Positions 6,006 to 11,996 of a DNA stretch of 11,996 bases are shown here, one piece after another (the first letter of the stretch is position 1; each line of letters starts with the position of its first letter). The translations under genes and the position numbers were made by a program. Below the pieces are notes generated by a model. The model worked only from the letters and a program-made list of their open reading frames with translations. It did not search any database and was not told where the DNA came from. This DNA is from an uncultured Lachnospiraceae bacterium (lineage in GTDB: Bacteria > Bacillota > Clostridia > Lachnospirales > Lachnospiraceae), in assembly GCA_948438565.1 (NCBI GenBank), contig CAOJLW010000044.1:1-11996 (forward strand), given 5' to 3'.

Positions 6006-7481
6006 ATGAACCATTCAATTATTCAATTTATTTTAGGAAATGTATTAAAAATTGAGGGACTGCTCTTATTTTTACCTGCGATTGTTTCCGGCATTTACCG
6101 TGAACACGAAGGACTGTACTATGTCGCCGTATCGCTAGTCTGTCTGCTCCTTGGCCTTTTTATGACCAGGAAAAAACCGACTAACCAGGTGTTTTATTTA
6201 AAAGAAGGCTGCATTACCACTGCTTTAAGTTGGATTTTGCTGAGTTTTTTTGGATGCCTCCCTCTGTATTTAAGCAAAGAGATCCCCTCCTTGACCGACG
6301 CCTTGTTTGAAACGATTTCCGGTTTTACCACAACAGGCGCGACTATATTGGGAGATGTGGAAAGCCTTTCTCATTGCGCCCTGTTTTGGAGGAGCTTTAC
6401 CCATTGGATTGGGGGGATGGGCGTACTGGTATTCCTGCTTGCCGTCATCCCATTGAGCGGCGGATCGCATATCAACCTAATGCGGGCGGAAAGTCCCGGG
6501 CCTTCTGTCGGAAAGTTAGTTCCTAAAATCCGTTATACGGCCCGTATTTTGTATATTATATATTTTGCCATGACTGTTTTAGAGGCAATCCTTTTATTAA
6601 TTGGAAAAATGCCGTTATTTGACGCGATTACGACCAGTTTTGGCACGGCCGGAACCGGCGGATTTGGCATTAGAAACGACAGCTTTATGAGTTATTCGCC
6701 CTATTTGCAATGGGTGGTTACCATTTTTATGATCCTGTTTGGCGTCAATTTTAACGCATACTACCTGCTGTTATATGGGCAGTTCAAAAAAGCCCTCCTG
6801 ATGGAAGAAGTCCGCGCTTATTTTCTCATTATCCTGGGTTCCATCGCGATTATTTTCTTTAATATCCTGCACACCTGTGCCGGGGTTTTTGACGCGCTGA
6901 CACAATCCGCTTTTCAGGTCGGATCCATCATCACGACAACCGGGTTTTCTTCGGTGGATTTTAACCTATGGCCCCAGGCCAGTAAAGCGATCCTGGTTCT
7001 TCTGATGTTTATCGGCGCCTGCGCCGGAAGCACTGGAGGCGGCATTAAAGTTTCCCGGCTGATTGTATTGGTCAAAACGATTTTTAAGGAATTAAATTCC
7101 TATATCCATCCAAAAAGCATTAAAAAGATAAAAATCGACGGCAAACCAGTTGAGCATGAAATCGTCCGTTCCATTAACGTTTATTTTATTACGTTTATGA
7201 TCGTCTTTTCCGCTTCCGTATTTGCCGTTTCTCTGGAAGGAAAAGATCTGATCACTGATTTTACAGCCGTAGCGGCCACCATCAACAACATTGGACCAGG
7301 ACTTGAAATGGTAGGCCCCGTAGAAAATTTTGCGCATTTTTCCATATTTTCTAAATTTGTGCTGATGTTTGATATGCTGGCCGGACGACTCGAACTGTTT
7401 CCATTGCTGATACTGTTCCATCCCGGAGCCTGGAAAGATCTGTGTTCGAGAAAAACCATCCAGAAAACGCGTTCCACATAA
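6006..7481 (+). CDS. trkH: Trk system potassium uptake protein TrkH
   Basis: TrkH is the membrane-embedded K+ translocating subunit, built from four membrane-pore-membrane repeats plus two extra N-terminal helices. The 491-residue protein has the usual length. The four filter loops are visible as SGFTTTGAT, FGTAGTGGFGI, ITTTGFSSVD and TINNIGPGL. The glycine of each lies where the K+ selectivity filter is formed. The GACAGSTGGGIK block with the following basic segment RLIVLVKTIFKEL is the typical intramembrane loop region. The start has GGGAGG six bases upstream. TrkA is encoded 12 nt before it. The gene ends in a basic tail and is followed by a strong hairpin at 7490-7535. Confidence 0.96.
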   Translation: MNHSIIQFILGNVLKIEGLLLFLPAIVSGIYREHEGLYYVAVSLVCLLLGLFMTRKKPTNQVFYLKEGCITTALSWILLSFFGCLPLYLSKEIPSLTDALFETISGFTTTGATILGDVESLSHCALFWRSFTHWIGGMGVLVFLLAVIPLSGGSHINLMRAESPGPSVGKLVPKIRYTARILYIIYFAMTVLEAILLLIGKMPLFDAITTSFGTAGTGGFGIRNDSFMSYSPYLQWVVTIFMILFGVNFNAYYLLLYGQFKKALLMEEVRAYFLIILGSIAIIFFNILHTCAGVFDALTQSAFQVGSIITTTGFSSVDFNLWPQASKAILVLLMFIGACAGSTGGGIKVSRLIVLVKTIFKELNSYIHPKSIKKIKIDGKPVEHEIVRSINVYFITFMIVFSASVFAVSLEGKDLITDFTAVAATINNIGPGLEMVGPVENFAHFSIFSKFVLMFDMLAGRLELFPLLILFHPGAWKDLCSRKTIQKTRST

Positions 7482-7489
7482 CAACGGCA

Positions 7490-7535
7490 AAACAGCCGGG
7501 ACACCGTTTGCACTGCAAAGGTATCCCTGCTGTTT
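7490..7535. terminator. Bidirectional terminator between trkH and the aldo/keto reductase gene
   Basis: AAACAGC (7490-7496) pairs with GCTGTTT (7529-7535), and GGGACACC (7498-7505) pairs with GGTATCCC (7520-7527) with one C-A mismatch, which becomes a G-U pair on the minus strand. The loop region TTTGCA/TGCAAA is also complementary. T-rich sequence follows on both strands (TTTCTC on plus, TTTTG on minus). It lies between convergent genes and can serve both. Confidence 0.8.
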
Positions 7536-7544
7536 CTCTATATA

Positions 7545-8537
7545 TTACGCCATGCAAATACGCTCTATTTCCTGTAATTCTTCTGTCGTAAAATCCGTAT
7601 GGCCTACGATTTTCACATTCTCCAAAATCTGCTTTGGCTTGGACGCCCCAATTAATACGGAGGTCACTTCTCCGTCCCGCAAAATCCAGGACAATGCCAT
7701 CTGCGCCAAGGACTGCCCCCGGCCTGCGGCCACTTCGTTTAAGAGCTGAATCTGACGGAGACGCTCTTTCGTCACGGCGCTTTCCTGCAAAAATCTGCCA
7801 TCCGTTTTAATCCGGCTGTCCTCCGGAATCCCATGCAGATATTTATCGGTTAAAAGGCCCTGCGCCAATGGGCAAAATGCAATAATCCCACAACCATTTT
7901 GCGCCGCATAGCTTTTTAAGCCATCGGTCTCAATATTGCGCTCAAACAGGGAATACTTCCTCTGGTTGATAATAAACGGCGTACGCAGCTCTTTTAAAAT
8001 CTGCATCGCCTCTTTCGTCTGCGCTTTATTATAATTGGATATGCCCACGTACAATGCCTTTCCGCTCTTTACAATACCGTCTAAAGCCAGCATCGTCTCT
8101 TCTAACGGCGTGTCCGGATCCGGCCTGTGGTGATAAAAAATATCCACATATTCTAACCCCATACGCTTTAAGCTCTGATCGAGGCTCGCTACCAGATATT
8201 TTTTAGATCCCCAATTGCCATACGGCCCCGGCCACATATCGTATCCCGCTTTTGTAGAAATCACCAGCTCGTCCCGGTAAGGACGCAACCCCCAATCCAA
8301 TATACGGCCAAAATTTTCTTCCGCCGCGCCATAGACCGGCCCATAATTATTGGCCAAATCAAAATGTGTAATCCCCGCGTCAAAAGCTGTCGTACACATA
8401 TCCTTCATATTTTCAAACTGGGAAGTAGTCCCAAAATTATGCCACAGACCAAGCGACACGGCCGGAAGCTTTAAGCCGCTTTTCCCACATCGATTGTACT
8501 GCATCGTATCATATCTTTTTTCCTCTGCCTGATACAT
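7545..8537 (-). CDS. yghZ: Aldo/keto reductase, YghZ / L-glyceraldehyde-3-phosphate reductase-like
   Basis: This NADPH-dependent cytosolic oxidoreductase of 330 residues has the (beta/alpha)8 fold of the family. It is strikingly close to E. coli YghZ over blocks such as MQYNRCGKSGLKLPA, SLGLWHNFG, HFDLANNYGP, STKAGYDMWPGPYG and SLDQSLKRMGLEYVDIFY. The catalytic tetrad is visible as Asp60, Tyr65, Lys96 and His137. The C-terminal cofactor-binding block is SVLIGASKPKQILENV. Close relatives reduce L-glyceraldehyde 3-phosphate and methylglyoxal, so detoxification of reactive aldehydes is a likely role, but the substrate cannot be read from sequence. The ATG at 8537 has AAAGGAGG upstream. The gene has its own promoter at 8647-8675 and ends at the shared terminator. 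It lies downstream of recQ on the same strand with 234 nt between. Confidence 0.92.
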   Translation of the reverse strand: MYQAEEKRYDTMQYNRCGKSGLKLPAVSLGLWHNFGTTSQFENMKDMCTTAFDAGITHFDLANNYGPVYGAAEENFGRILDWGLRPYRDELVISTKAGYDMWPGPYGNWGSKKYLVASLDQSLKRMGLEYVDIFYHHRPDPDTPLEETMLALDGIVKSGKALYVGISNYNKAQTKEAMQILKELRTPFIINQRKYSLFERNIETDGLKSYAAQNGCGIIAFCPLAQGLLTDKYLHGIPEDSRIKTDGRFLQESAVTKERLRQIQLLNEVAAGRGQSLAQMALSWILRDGEVTSVLIGASKPKQILENVKIVGHTDFTTEELQEIERICMA

Positions 8538-8646
8538 AATTTCCTCCTTTTTCCTGCCAGTTTCTTTAGCAGTCCTTCATTCTTTCTTTAGAAATTTAAC
8601 GAAATCTTCCATCTTTATTCAAACAGAAAACACAATTACCTTGTAT

Positions 8647-8675
8647 AGTATATCTATAAACAAAGGAGTTGTAAA
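8647..8675 (-). promoter_or_regulatory. Sigma-A promoter of the aldo/keto reductase gene
   Basis: On the minus strand, TTTACA (8675-8670) is followed after 17 nt by TATACT (8652-8647). Transcription would start near 8640, giving a leader of about 100 nt. The spacer and -10 lie inside an imperfect dyad with outer arms TTGTnTA and TAnACAA (8641-8663), a possible operator. The 17-nt spacing argues against a MerR-type promoter, which usually has 19 nt. Confidence 0.65.
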
Positions 8676-8702
8676 GTCCTGCGGGGCTCGGTCGGCTCCG
8701 GC

Positions 8703-8725
8703 AAAAAACAATCCCGCAAGGGTTT
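8703..8725 (-). terminator. Candidate weak terminator of recQ
   Basis: On the minus strand, AAACCC and GGGATT (8725-8710) form a short stem with one A-A mismatch and a TTGC loop. G and six T residues (8708-8703) follow. It lies about 45 nt after the recQ stop. Confidence 0.45.
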
Positions 8726-8748
8726 TATATAGATTCATTCTTCTCTCC

Positions 8749-8779
8749 CCCTGTATACCGGACCTGTCCGGTTACAGGG
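8749..8779 (-). repeat. 13-bp hairpin spanning the recQ stop codon
   Basis: CCCTGTA (8749-8755) pairs with TACAGGG (8773-8779), and ACCGGA (8757-8762) pairs with TCCGGT (8767-8772), with one bulged base and a four-base loop. The recQ stop (8774-8772) lies in the stem. Purine-rich sequence rather than T follows on the minus strand, so it is more likely an mRNA 3' stabilising structure or part of a two-step terminator. Confidence 0.65.
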
Positions 8780-10604
8780 TATTTTTAATAGCCTCCAGAA
8801 ATTGCTCGCCATATTTTTTGCACTTATTTTCACCAACCCCGTTGACTTTTAAAAATTCCTCCCTAGTGGTCGGTTTTTTGGCCGACATATCTTTTAACGA
8901 TTTATCGCTGAATACAATATAGGGCGGTATGCGCTCCTGACGTGCAATCTGTAGCCGCAGTTTCCGCAGCTCTTCAAACAGGCCGTAATCCGTATCCGCC
9001 GGCGCGGTCGACGCAGACTTCTTTTCTTTTTTGGCCTTAACGGACGCCGATTGTTTATTCAATTCCTTGGCGGCCTTCATCATGATCGGAGCTTTTGTAA
9101 AAATCTCTGCGGATTTTCCCGTCAATTTTACGACGGGATACTGATCATCAGTCACTAGAAGATAACCGTTTTGATTTAAAAACTGCATGACCTGACGAAT
9201 CCGATACATCGGAACCTCCGAAAGCCTGCCAAAACACGAATTGGCCGACATTCCGTTTTGTTTTAGCTTCGCCGACTGACTGCCATGCAGAGTATCCGCA
9301 ATCACTGTCATCCCAAACCGCTGTCCGCAGCTTTTTACACAGGCTACTAACGCCTGAGCCATTTCTGTAATATCGATATCCACAAACTCCGTCAGACAAT
9401 TGGAACATTTCCCACAATAATGAACGGTATATTCTCCGAAATACCGCAGGATAAAATCCCGAAGGCAGCCGTTTGTCGTACAGTAAAACGCCATTTGACG
9501 AAGCCGTTCCCGATCCCGCGCTTTAATCAGTTCTCTATCCTCCTGTTCGAAAACTTCCCGTTCCACCTCCTTGCCAATTAAAAATTGATTTAAAACCACA
9601 TCCTGCGGCGCATACAACAAAATGCAGTTGGCCTCTTCTCCGTCTCTGCCTGCCCGGCCTGCCTCCTGATAATAACTTTCTATATTTTTTGGCATATTAT
9701 AATGGATGACAAAACGTACATTGGATTTATCAATCCCCATGCCAAACGCATTCGTCGCGACCATTACAGGACAGACGTCATACAAAAAATCATCCTGATT
9801 TTGCCGGCGTTCCGTATCCGATAAGCCGGCATGATATCGGGTAGCGCGGATCCCATGACGCAACAGCTTATCACAGACCTCTTCCACAGTTTTCCTCGCA
9901 AGGCAATAAATAATACCACTTTCCGTTGGATGCTCCTCCAAATACATTAATGTTTCCGTAAATTTATCCTTTGGCATACGAACTGCATAAAATAAATTTT
10001 TCCGGTCAAAACCCGTGGTAACCATGGTTGGATTTTGTAAATCCAATGCGGCCAAAATATCCTCTTTGACTTCACTGGTCGCCGTCGCCGTAAAAGCGCC
10101 TACGACCGGACGTTTGGGAAGCATACGGATAAATTCGGCTATTTTCAAGTAACTTGGCCGAAAATCCTGTCCCCACTGAGATACGCAGTGCGCTTCATCT
10201 ACCGTAACCATCGAGATATTGGCCTGCATCGCAAAATTTAAAAATCCTTCCAGCAGCAGACGCTCCGGCGCCACATAGATAATCCGGTACCTGCCTTCCC
10301 TGGCCAGCTCCAAAGCCTTGTAATATTGTCCGGCGCTCAACGAACTGTTAAAAAAAGCCGCATGGACACCGGCCTGATTGAGCGTCCCAACCTGATCTTT
10401 CATCAATGAAATTAACGGCGAAACCACAAGCGTAATCCCTTCCATTAAGAGCGCCGGAATCTGATAACACAGCGACTTTCCCGCGCCGGTCGGCATAACG
10501 CCAAACGCATCCTTCCCCGCCAGCAGGGAATCGATCAATTCTTTTTGTCCCTCCCGAAAAGCATCATATCCAAAATACTTTTGTAACACTTGATATTTAT
10601 CCAA
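8772..10604 (-). CDS. recQ: ATP-dependent DNA helicase RecQ
   Basis: RecQ is a 3'-to-5' superfamily 2 helicase that unwinds recombination and replication intermediates. The 610-residue protein has Walker A MPTGAGKS (37-44), DEAH (136-139) followed by the RecQ aromatic-rich loop CVSQWGQDFRPSY, FTATAT (171-176), and motif VI QEAGRAGRDG (313-322). The zinc cysteines fall at 380, 397, 400 and 403, the same numbers as in E. coli RecQ. A winged-helix region follows. A Lys/Ala-rich linker (about 505-535) leads to an HRDC domain at the C-terminus (LRKLRLQIARQERIPPYIVFSD onward). The start is a TTG at 10604, supported by GGAGG six bases upstream. A possible promoter (TGGACA, 18 nt, AATAAT, 10657-10628 on the minus strand) is weak. 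A hairpin overlaps the stop codon. recQ is transcribed divergently from the coat-protein-like gene. Confidence 0.96.
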   Translation of the reverse strand: MDKYQVLQKYFGYDAFREGQKELIDSLLAGKDAFGVMPTGAGKSLCYQIPALLMEGITLVVSPLISLMKDQVGTLNQAGVHAAFFNSSLSAGQYYKALELAREGRYRIIYVAPERLLLEGFLNFAMQANISMVTVDEAHCVSQWGQDFRPSYLKIAEFIRMLPKRPVVGAFTATATSEVKEDILAALDLQNPTMVTTGFDRKNLFYAVRMPKDKFTETLMYLEEHPTESGIIYCLARKTVEEVCDKLLRHGIRATRYHAGLSDTERRQNQDDFLYDVCPVMVATNAFGMGIDKSNVRFVIHYNMPKNIESYYQEAGRAGRDGEEANCILLYAPQDVVLNQFLIGKEVEREVFEQEDRELIKARDRERLRQMAFYCTTNGCLRDFILRYFGEYTVHYCGKCSNCLTEFVDIDITEMAQALVACVKSCGQRFGMTVIADTLHGSQSAKLKQNGMSANSCFGRLSEVPMYRIRQVMQFLNQNGYLLVTDDQYPVVKLTGKSAEIFTKAPIMMKAAKELNKQSASVKAKKEKKSASTAPADTDYGLFEELRKLRLQIARQERIPPYIVFSDKSLKDMSAKKPTTREEFLKVNGVGENKCKKYGEQFLEAIKNTL

Positions 10605-10623
10605 AGTATACCTCCAAACAACT

Positions 10624-10652
10624 GTATATTATTGATGAAAATTACAAATACT
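10624..10652 (+). promoter_or_regulatory. Candidate sigma-E promoter of the CotF-like gene
   Basis: GTATATT (10624-10630), a 14-nt spacer and CAAATACT (10645-10652) compare with the sigma-E pattern KMATATT and CATACAMT (six of eight bases in the -10). Transcription would start near 10659, about 29 nt before the ATG. Mother-cell expression is what a coat protein gene would need. Confidence 0.35.
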
Positions 10653-10687
10653 GTCCACGAACTAAAAAATATGACAAGGAGATTATC

Positions 10688-11146
10688 ATGATTTTAACAG
10701 AAAAAGAAAATTCTATCTTAAAAGATTTACAGACACAGGAAAAAGTCTGCATGGATCATTACAACCTGTGCGCAAACACGGCAAAAGACGGCTGCCTGAA
10801 AGATCTCTTTACCCAAATTGCAAAAGACGAACAGGAACATTACCAATCGCTTGGTAAATTGATCAACGGAGAAATGCCTTCTTTTAACACATCCACCTCC
10901 AAAGCAGATTCTTATCACCCAAAGGCTGCATACAATGCATCCGCCAACCAAGCCGATAAACAGCACGACGCACTGCTCTGCTCCGACAGCATCGGAAATG
11001 AAAAAATGGTATCTTCTGATTATAATACCAGTCTGTTCCAGTTTGGCTCCGGTGAAGTGCGCAAACTCTTAAACCGTATTCAAACAGAAGAACAAGAACA
11101 CGCAGAAATGATCTATAAATATAAACAAGCAAACGGAATGGCTTAA
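10688..11146 (+). CDS. CotF-like spore coat protein with duplicated ferritin-like helices
   Basis: This 152-residue soluble protein resembles the spore coat CotF-like proteins of Clostridia. It consists of two related halves of about 55 residues, joined by a Ser/Asn/Ala-rich linker (about 63-95). In each half a helix with a Glu (Glu18 in QEK, Glu105 in NEK) is followed by a helix with an ExxH motif (Glu48..His51 in DEQEH, Glu135..His138 in EEQEH). That is the ligand pattern of ferritin-like di-iron proteins, so metal binding is possible. The C-terminal EEQEHAEMIYKYKQANGM is the most family-typical stretch. AAGGAG lies six bases before the ATG. The gene stands alone, with a sigma-E-like promoter before it and a strong terminator after it. 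It could instead be a rubrerythrin-like protein with no coat role. The sporulation assignment rests on family likeness and promoter shape. Confidence 0.75.
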   Translation: MILTEKENSILKDLQTQEKVCMDHYNLCANTAKDGCLKDLFTQIAKDEQEHYQSLGKLINGEMPSFNTSTSKADSYHPKAAYNASANQADKQHDALLCSDSIGNEKMVSSDYNTSLFQFGSGEVRKLLNRIQTEEQEHAEMIYKYKQANGMA

Positions 11147-11159
11147 GCTAAAATGAACA

Positions 11160-11268
11160 AATAAGACGGATGGCTGTTGCCATCCGTCTTTATATACCAG
11201 ATGAAACCTTTGCAAACAGCTTCATCGAAGTATGTATATAATATAACATATCCTATAGGCAATTGCAA
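11160..11268 (-). ncRNA. Candidate small RNA (promoter plus terminator in an AT-rich gap)
   Basis: On the minus strand, TTGCAA (11268-11263) is followed after 17 nt by TATATT (11245-11240), a good sigma-A promoter. No gene lies between it and the terminator hairpin at 11190-11163. The product would be about 75 nt, from about 11233 to 11160. It contains a further inverted repeat, GATGAA/TTCATC, in 11226-11201. Its 3' end could pair with the coat-like mRNA 3' region. In such AT-rich DNA a promoter match can arise by chance, so this is a weak call. Confidence 0.25.
11163..11190. terminator. 12-bp terminator hairpin after the CotF-like gene
   Basis: AAGACGGATGGC (11163-11174) pairs perfectly with GCCATCCGTCTT (11179-11190) around TGTT. 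TTTATAT follows on the plus strand and TTATTTGTT on the minus strand, so it can act in both directions. It lies 16 nt after the coat-like gene. Confidence 0.88.
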
Positions 11269-11358
11269 GTTAAAATTTATATTTTCTTGTAATTTTTTCA
11301 AATTTTTATACAACCAATTATATCCAAATTCCATTGGAACTATTTGCCCTATCAACCA
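11191..11358. other. AT-rich intergenic gap without a supported protein gene
   Basis: The gap separates the convergent coat-like and metallophosphoesterase genes. It is markedly richer in A and T than its neighbours. The only structure I find is the minus-strand promoter-like sequence at 11240-11268 and a small TTCC/GGAA stem near 11330. Confidence 0.5.
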
Positions 11359-11996
11359 TTATCCTATCGCAACTTCACCCTGCAAAACCTCACGTTCCAC
11401 ATATAGCGTCCCGTCTTTTCTAGTTCCCATAAACCACTTGACCAAACTCATTTGCATATTTTCAATTTCAATTGCCGTAATACACCGCGGATGCACGCAA
11501 CTTCCCGTATTGACGTATAACTCCCCTTCTACCAAATGCGGTCTGTGGGAATGCCCGGCTACTAAAAATACGTCTTTTTTCTCTGCCATTTCCACCATTC
11601 GATTTTCATATCTACGGGTTTTTTTATAATTTCTCGCCGCATTGGTCGGATCATTGACGCCAAACTGTTCCAACGGCTTCCATAGATAACGCACTAACAG
11701 TCGGGACAGACGCCAGCAAACCGAATTAAAAAAATCGGCCTGATGACCGTGTATCATATACAGGGATCTTCCGCCTTCCAGATTTTCCAATAGGATACTC
11801 TCTGGCAGCGCTTTGCGTAATTCCATATCATGATTCCCATAAATTTTGCAAAAGCGTTTCCTCTTTTGAAAACAGTCAAATTTCCAATAGACATTGTTAT
11901 GGCAGTCTATAATCCGGTTCAAACAGCGATTTTCCCATAGCTCTTCCCCATCCCCCAGTTCCAGATAATAAAAATTCTGTGCAAAATAATGTTCTA
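11359..11996 (-). CDS. LpxH-like metallophosphoesterase (5' end cut by window)
   Basis: The frame is open to the right edge and 211 residues are visible. They lack only the N-terminal part with the first metal motif (DxH). Visible calcineurin-like motifs are LGDGEELWE (Asp15 of the visible part), GNHD (53-56), HGHQAD (82-87) and GHSHRP (147-152). These supply the ligands of a two-metal phosphoesterase centre. The LELGDGEELWENR stretch followed by GNHD resembles the UDP-2,3-diacylglucosamine pyrophosphatase (LpxH) type. A Gram-positive organism of this kind would not make lipid A by the usual route, so the real substrate is probably another phosphoester and is unknown. Internal TTG or ATG codons near 11922 are not the start, because conserved sequence continues upstream of them. 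No clear hairpin follows the stop. Confidence 0.85.
   Translation of the reverse strand, partial: EHYFAQNFYYLELGDGEELWENRCLNRIIDCHNNVYWKFDCFQKRKRFCKIYGNHDMELRKALPESILLENLEGGRSLYMIHGHQADFFNSVCWRLSRLLVRYLWKPLEQFGVNDPTNAARNYKKTRRYENRMVEMAEKKDVFLVAGHSHRPHLVEGELYVNTGSCVHPRCITAIEIENMQMSLVKWFMGTRKDGTLYVEREVLQGEVAIG

Noticed and set aside
7092..7513. Long open frames antisense to the end of trkH
   Set aside because: They are shadows of trkH codon use, and trkH is certain here from its filter motifs.
8676..8748. GC-rich stretch between recQ and the aldo/keto reductase promoter as a structured RNA
   Set aside because: Apart from the short T-run terminator, only a bulged 8-bp pairing is found (about 8678-8685 with 8713-8721). 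That is not enough for a separate element.
8641..8922. A plus-strand open frame with an AAAGGAG-like sequence opposite the end of recQ
   Set aside because: It is antisense to recQ, overlaps the aldo/keto reductase promoter, and shows no protein family features.
11143..11355. A 70-codon minus-strand open frame beginning with TTG after the metallophosphoesterase gene
   Set aside because: It runs through the 12-bp terminator hairpin, has only a poor ribosome binding site, is very AT-rich and resembles no family I know.
11359..11996. Lipid A biosynthesis enzyme LpxH
   Set aside because: The fold and motifs fit, but the other signs point to a Gram-positive spore former, so only an LpxH-like phosphoesterase is called.

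Overview
The window looks like chromosomal DNA of an anaerobic, endospore-forming Clostridia species, probably Lachnospiraceae-like. Supporting evidence is a spoIID/spoIIQ-type sporulation pair, a CotF-like coat protein, a radical-SAM/DUF4130 gene pair, strong AGGAGG-type ribosome binding sites and moderate GC content. The taxonomic call is inference. I see no mobile element, CRISPR array, tRNA or rRNA. Most genes are intact core or conserved genes, and the two at the edges are cut by the window.

Left block (1-2150, minus strand): rsmA (16S rRNA dimethyltransferase), then spoIID, then the N-terminal part of a membrane-anchored protein that by position and form is probably spoIIQ. A sigma-E-like promoter overlaps the rsmA stop codon. 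It would start transcription at or next to the spoIID ATG, and that ATG lies inside a perfect 11-bp inverted repeat.

DNA-repair-like block (2260-4473, plus strand): a sigma-A promoter drives a radical SAM protein with a C-terminal helix-hairpin-helix and a consensus-type beta-clamp binding motif (QLSLF). It overlaps a DUF4130 protein gene by 32 nt. A LexA-box-like sequence lies between the -10 and the ribosome binding site. This two-gene unit has no settled biochemical function that I know of and is the best candidate here for an under-described system.

Potassium block (4500-7481, plus strand): an extended -10 promoter, a structured leader, then trkA and trkH 12 nt apart, which form a Trk-type K+ uptake system. 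A long hairpin at 7490-7535 terminates this operon and also the converging aldo/keto reductase gene.

Right block: an aldo/keto reductase (YghZ-like) and recQ, both on the minus strand and each with its own signals. A CotF-like ferritin-fold protein on the plus strand diverges from recQ and has a sigma-E-like promoter. A 12-bp terminator hairpin follows, then an AT-rich gap that may encode a small RNA on the minus strand. Last is the 3' part of an LpxH-like metallophosphoesterase gene that runs off the right edge.
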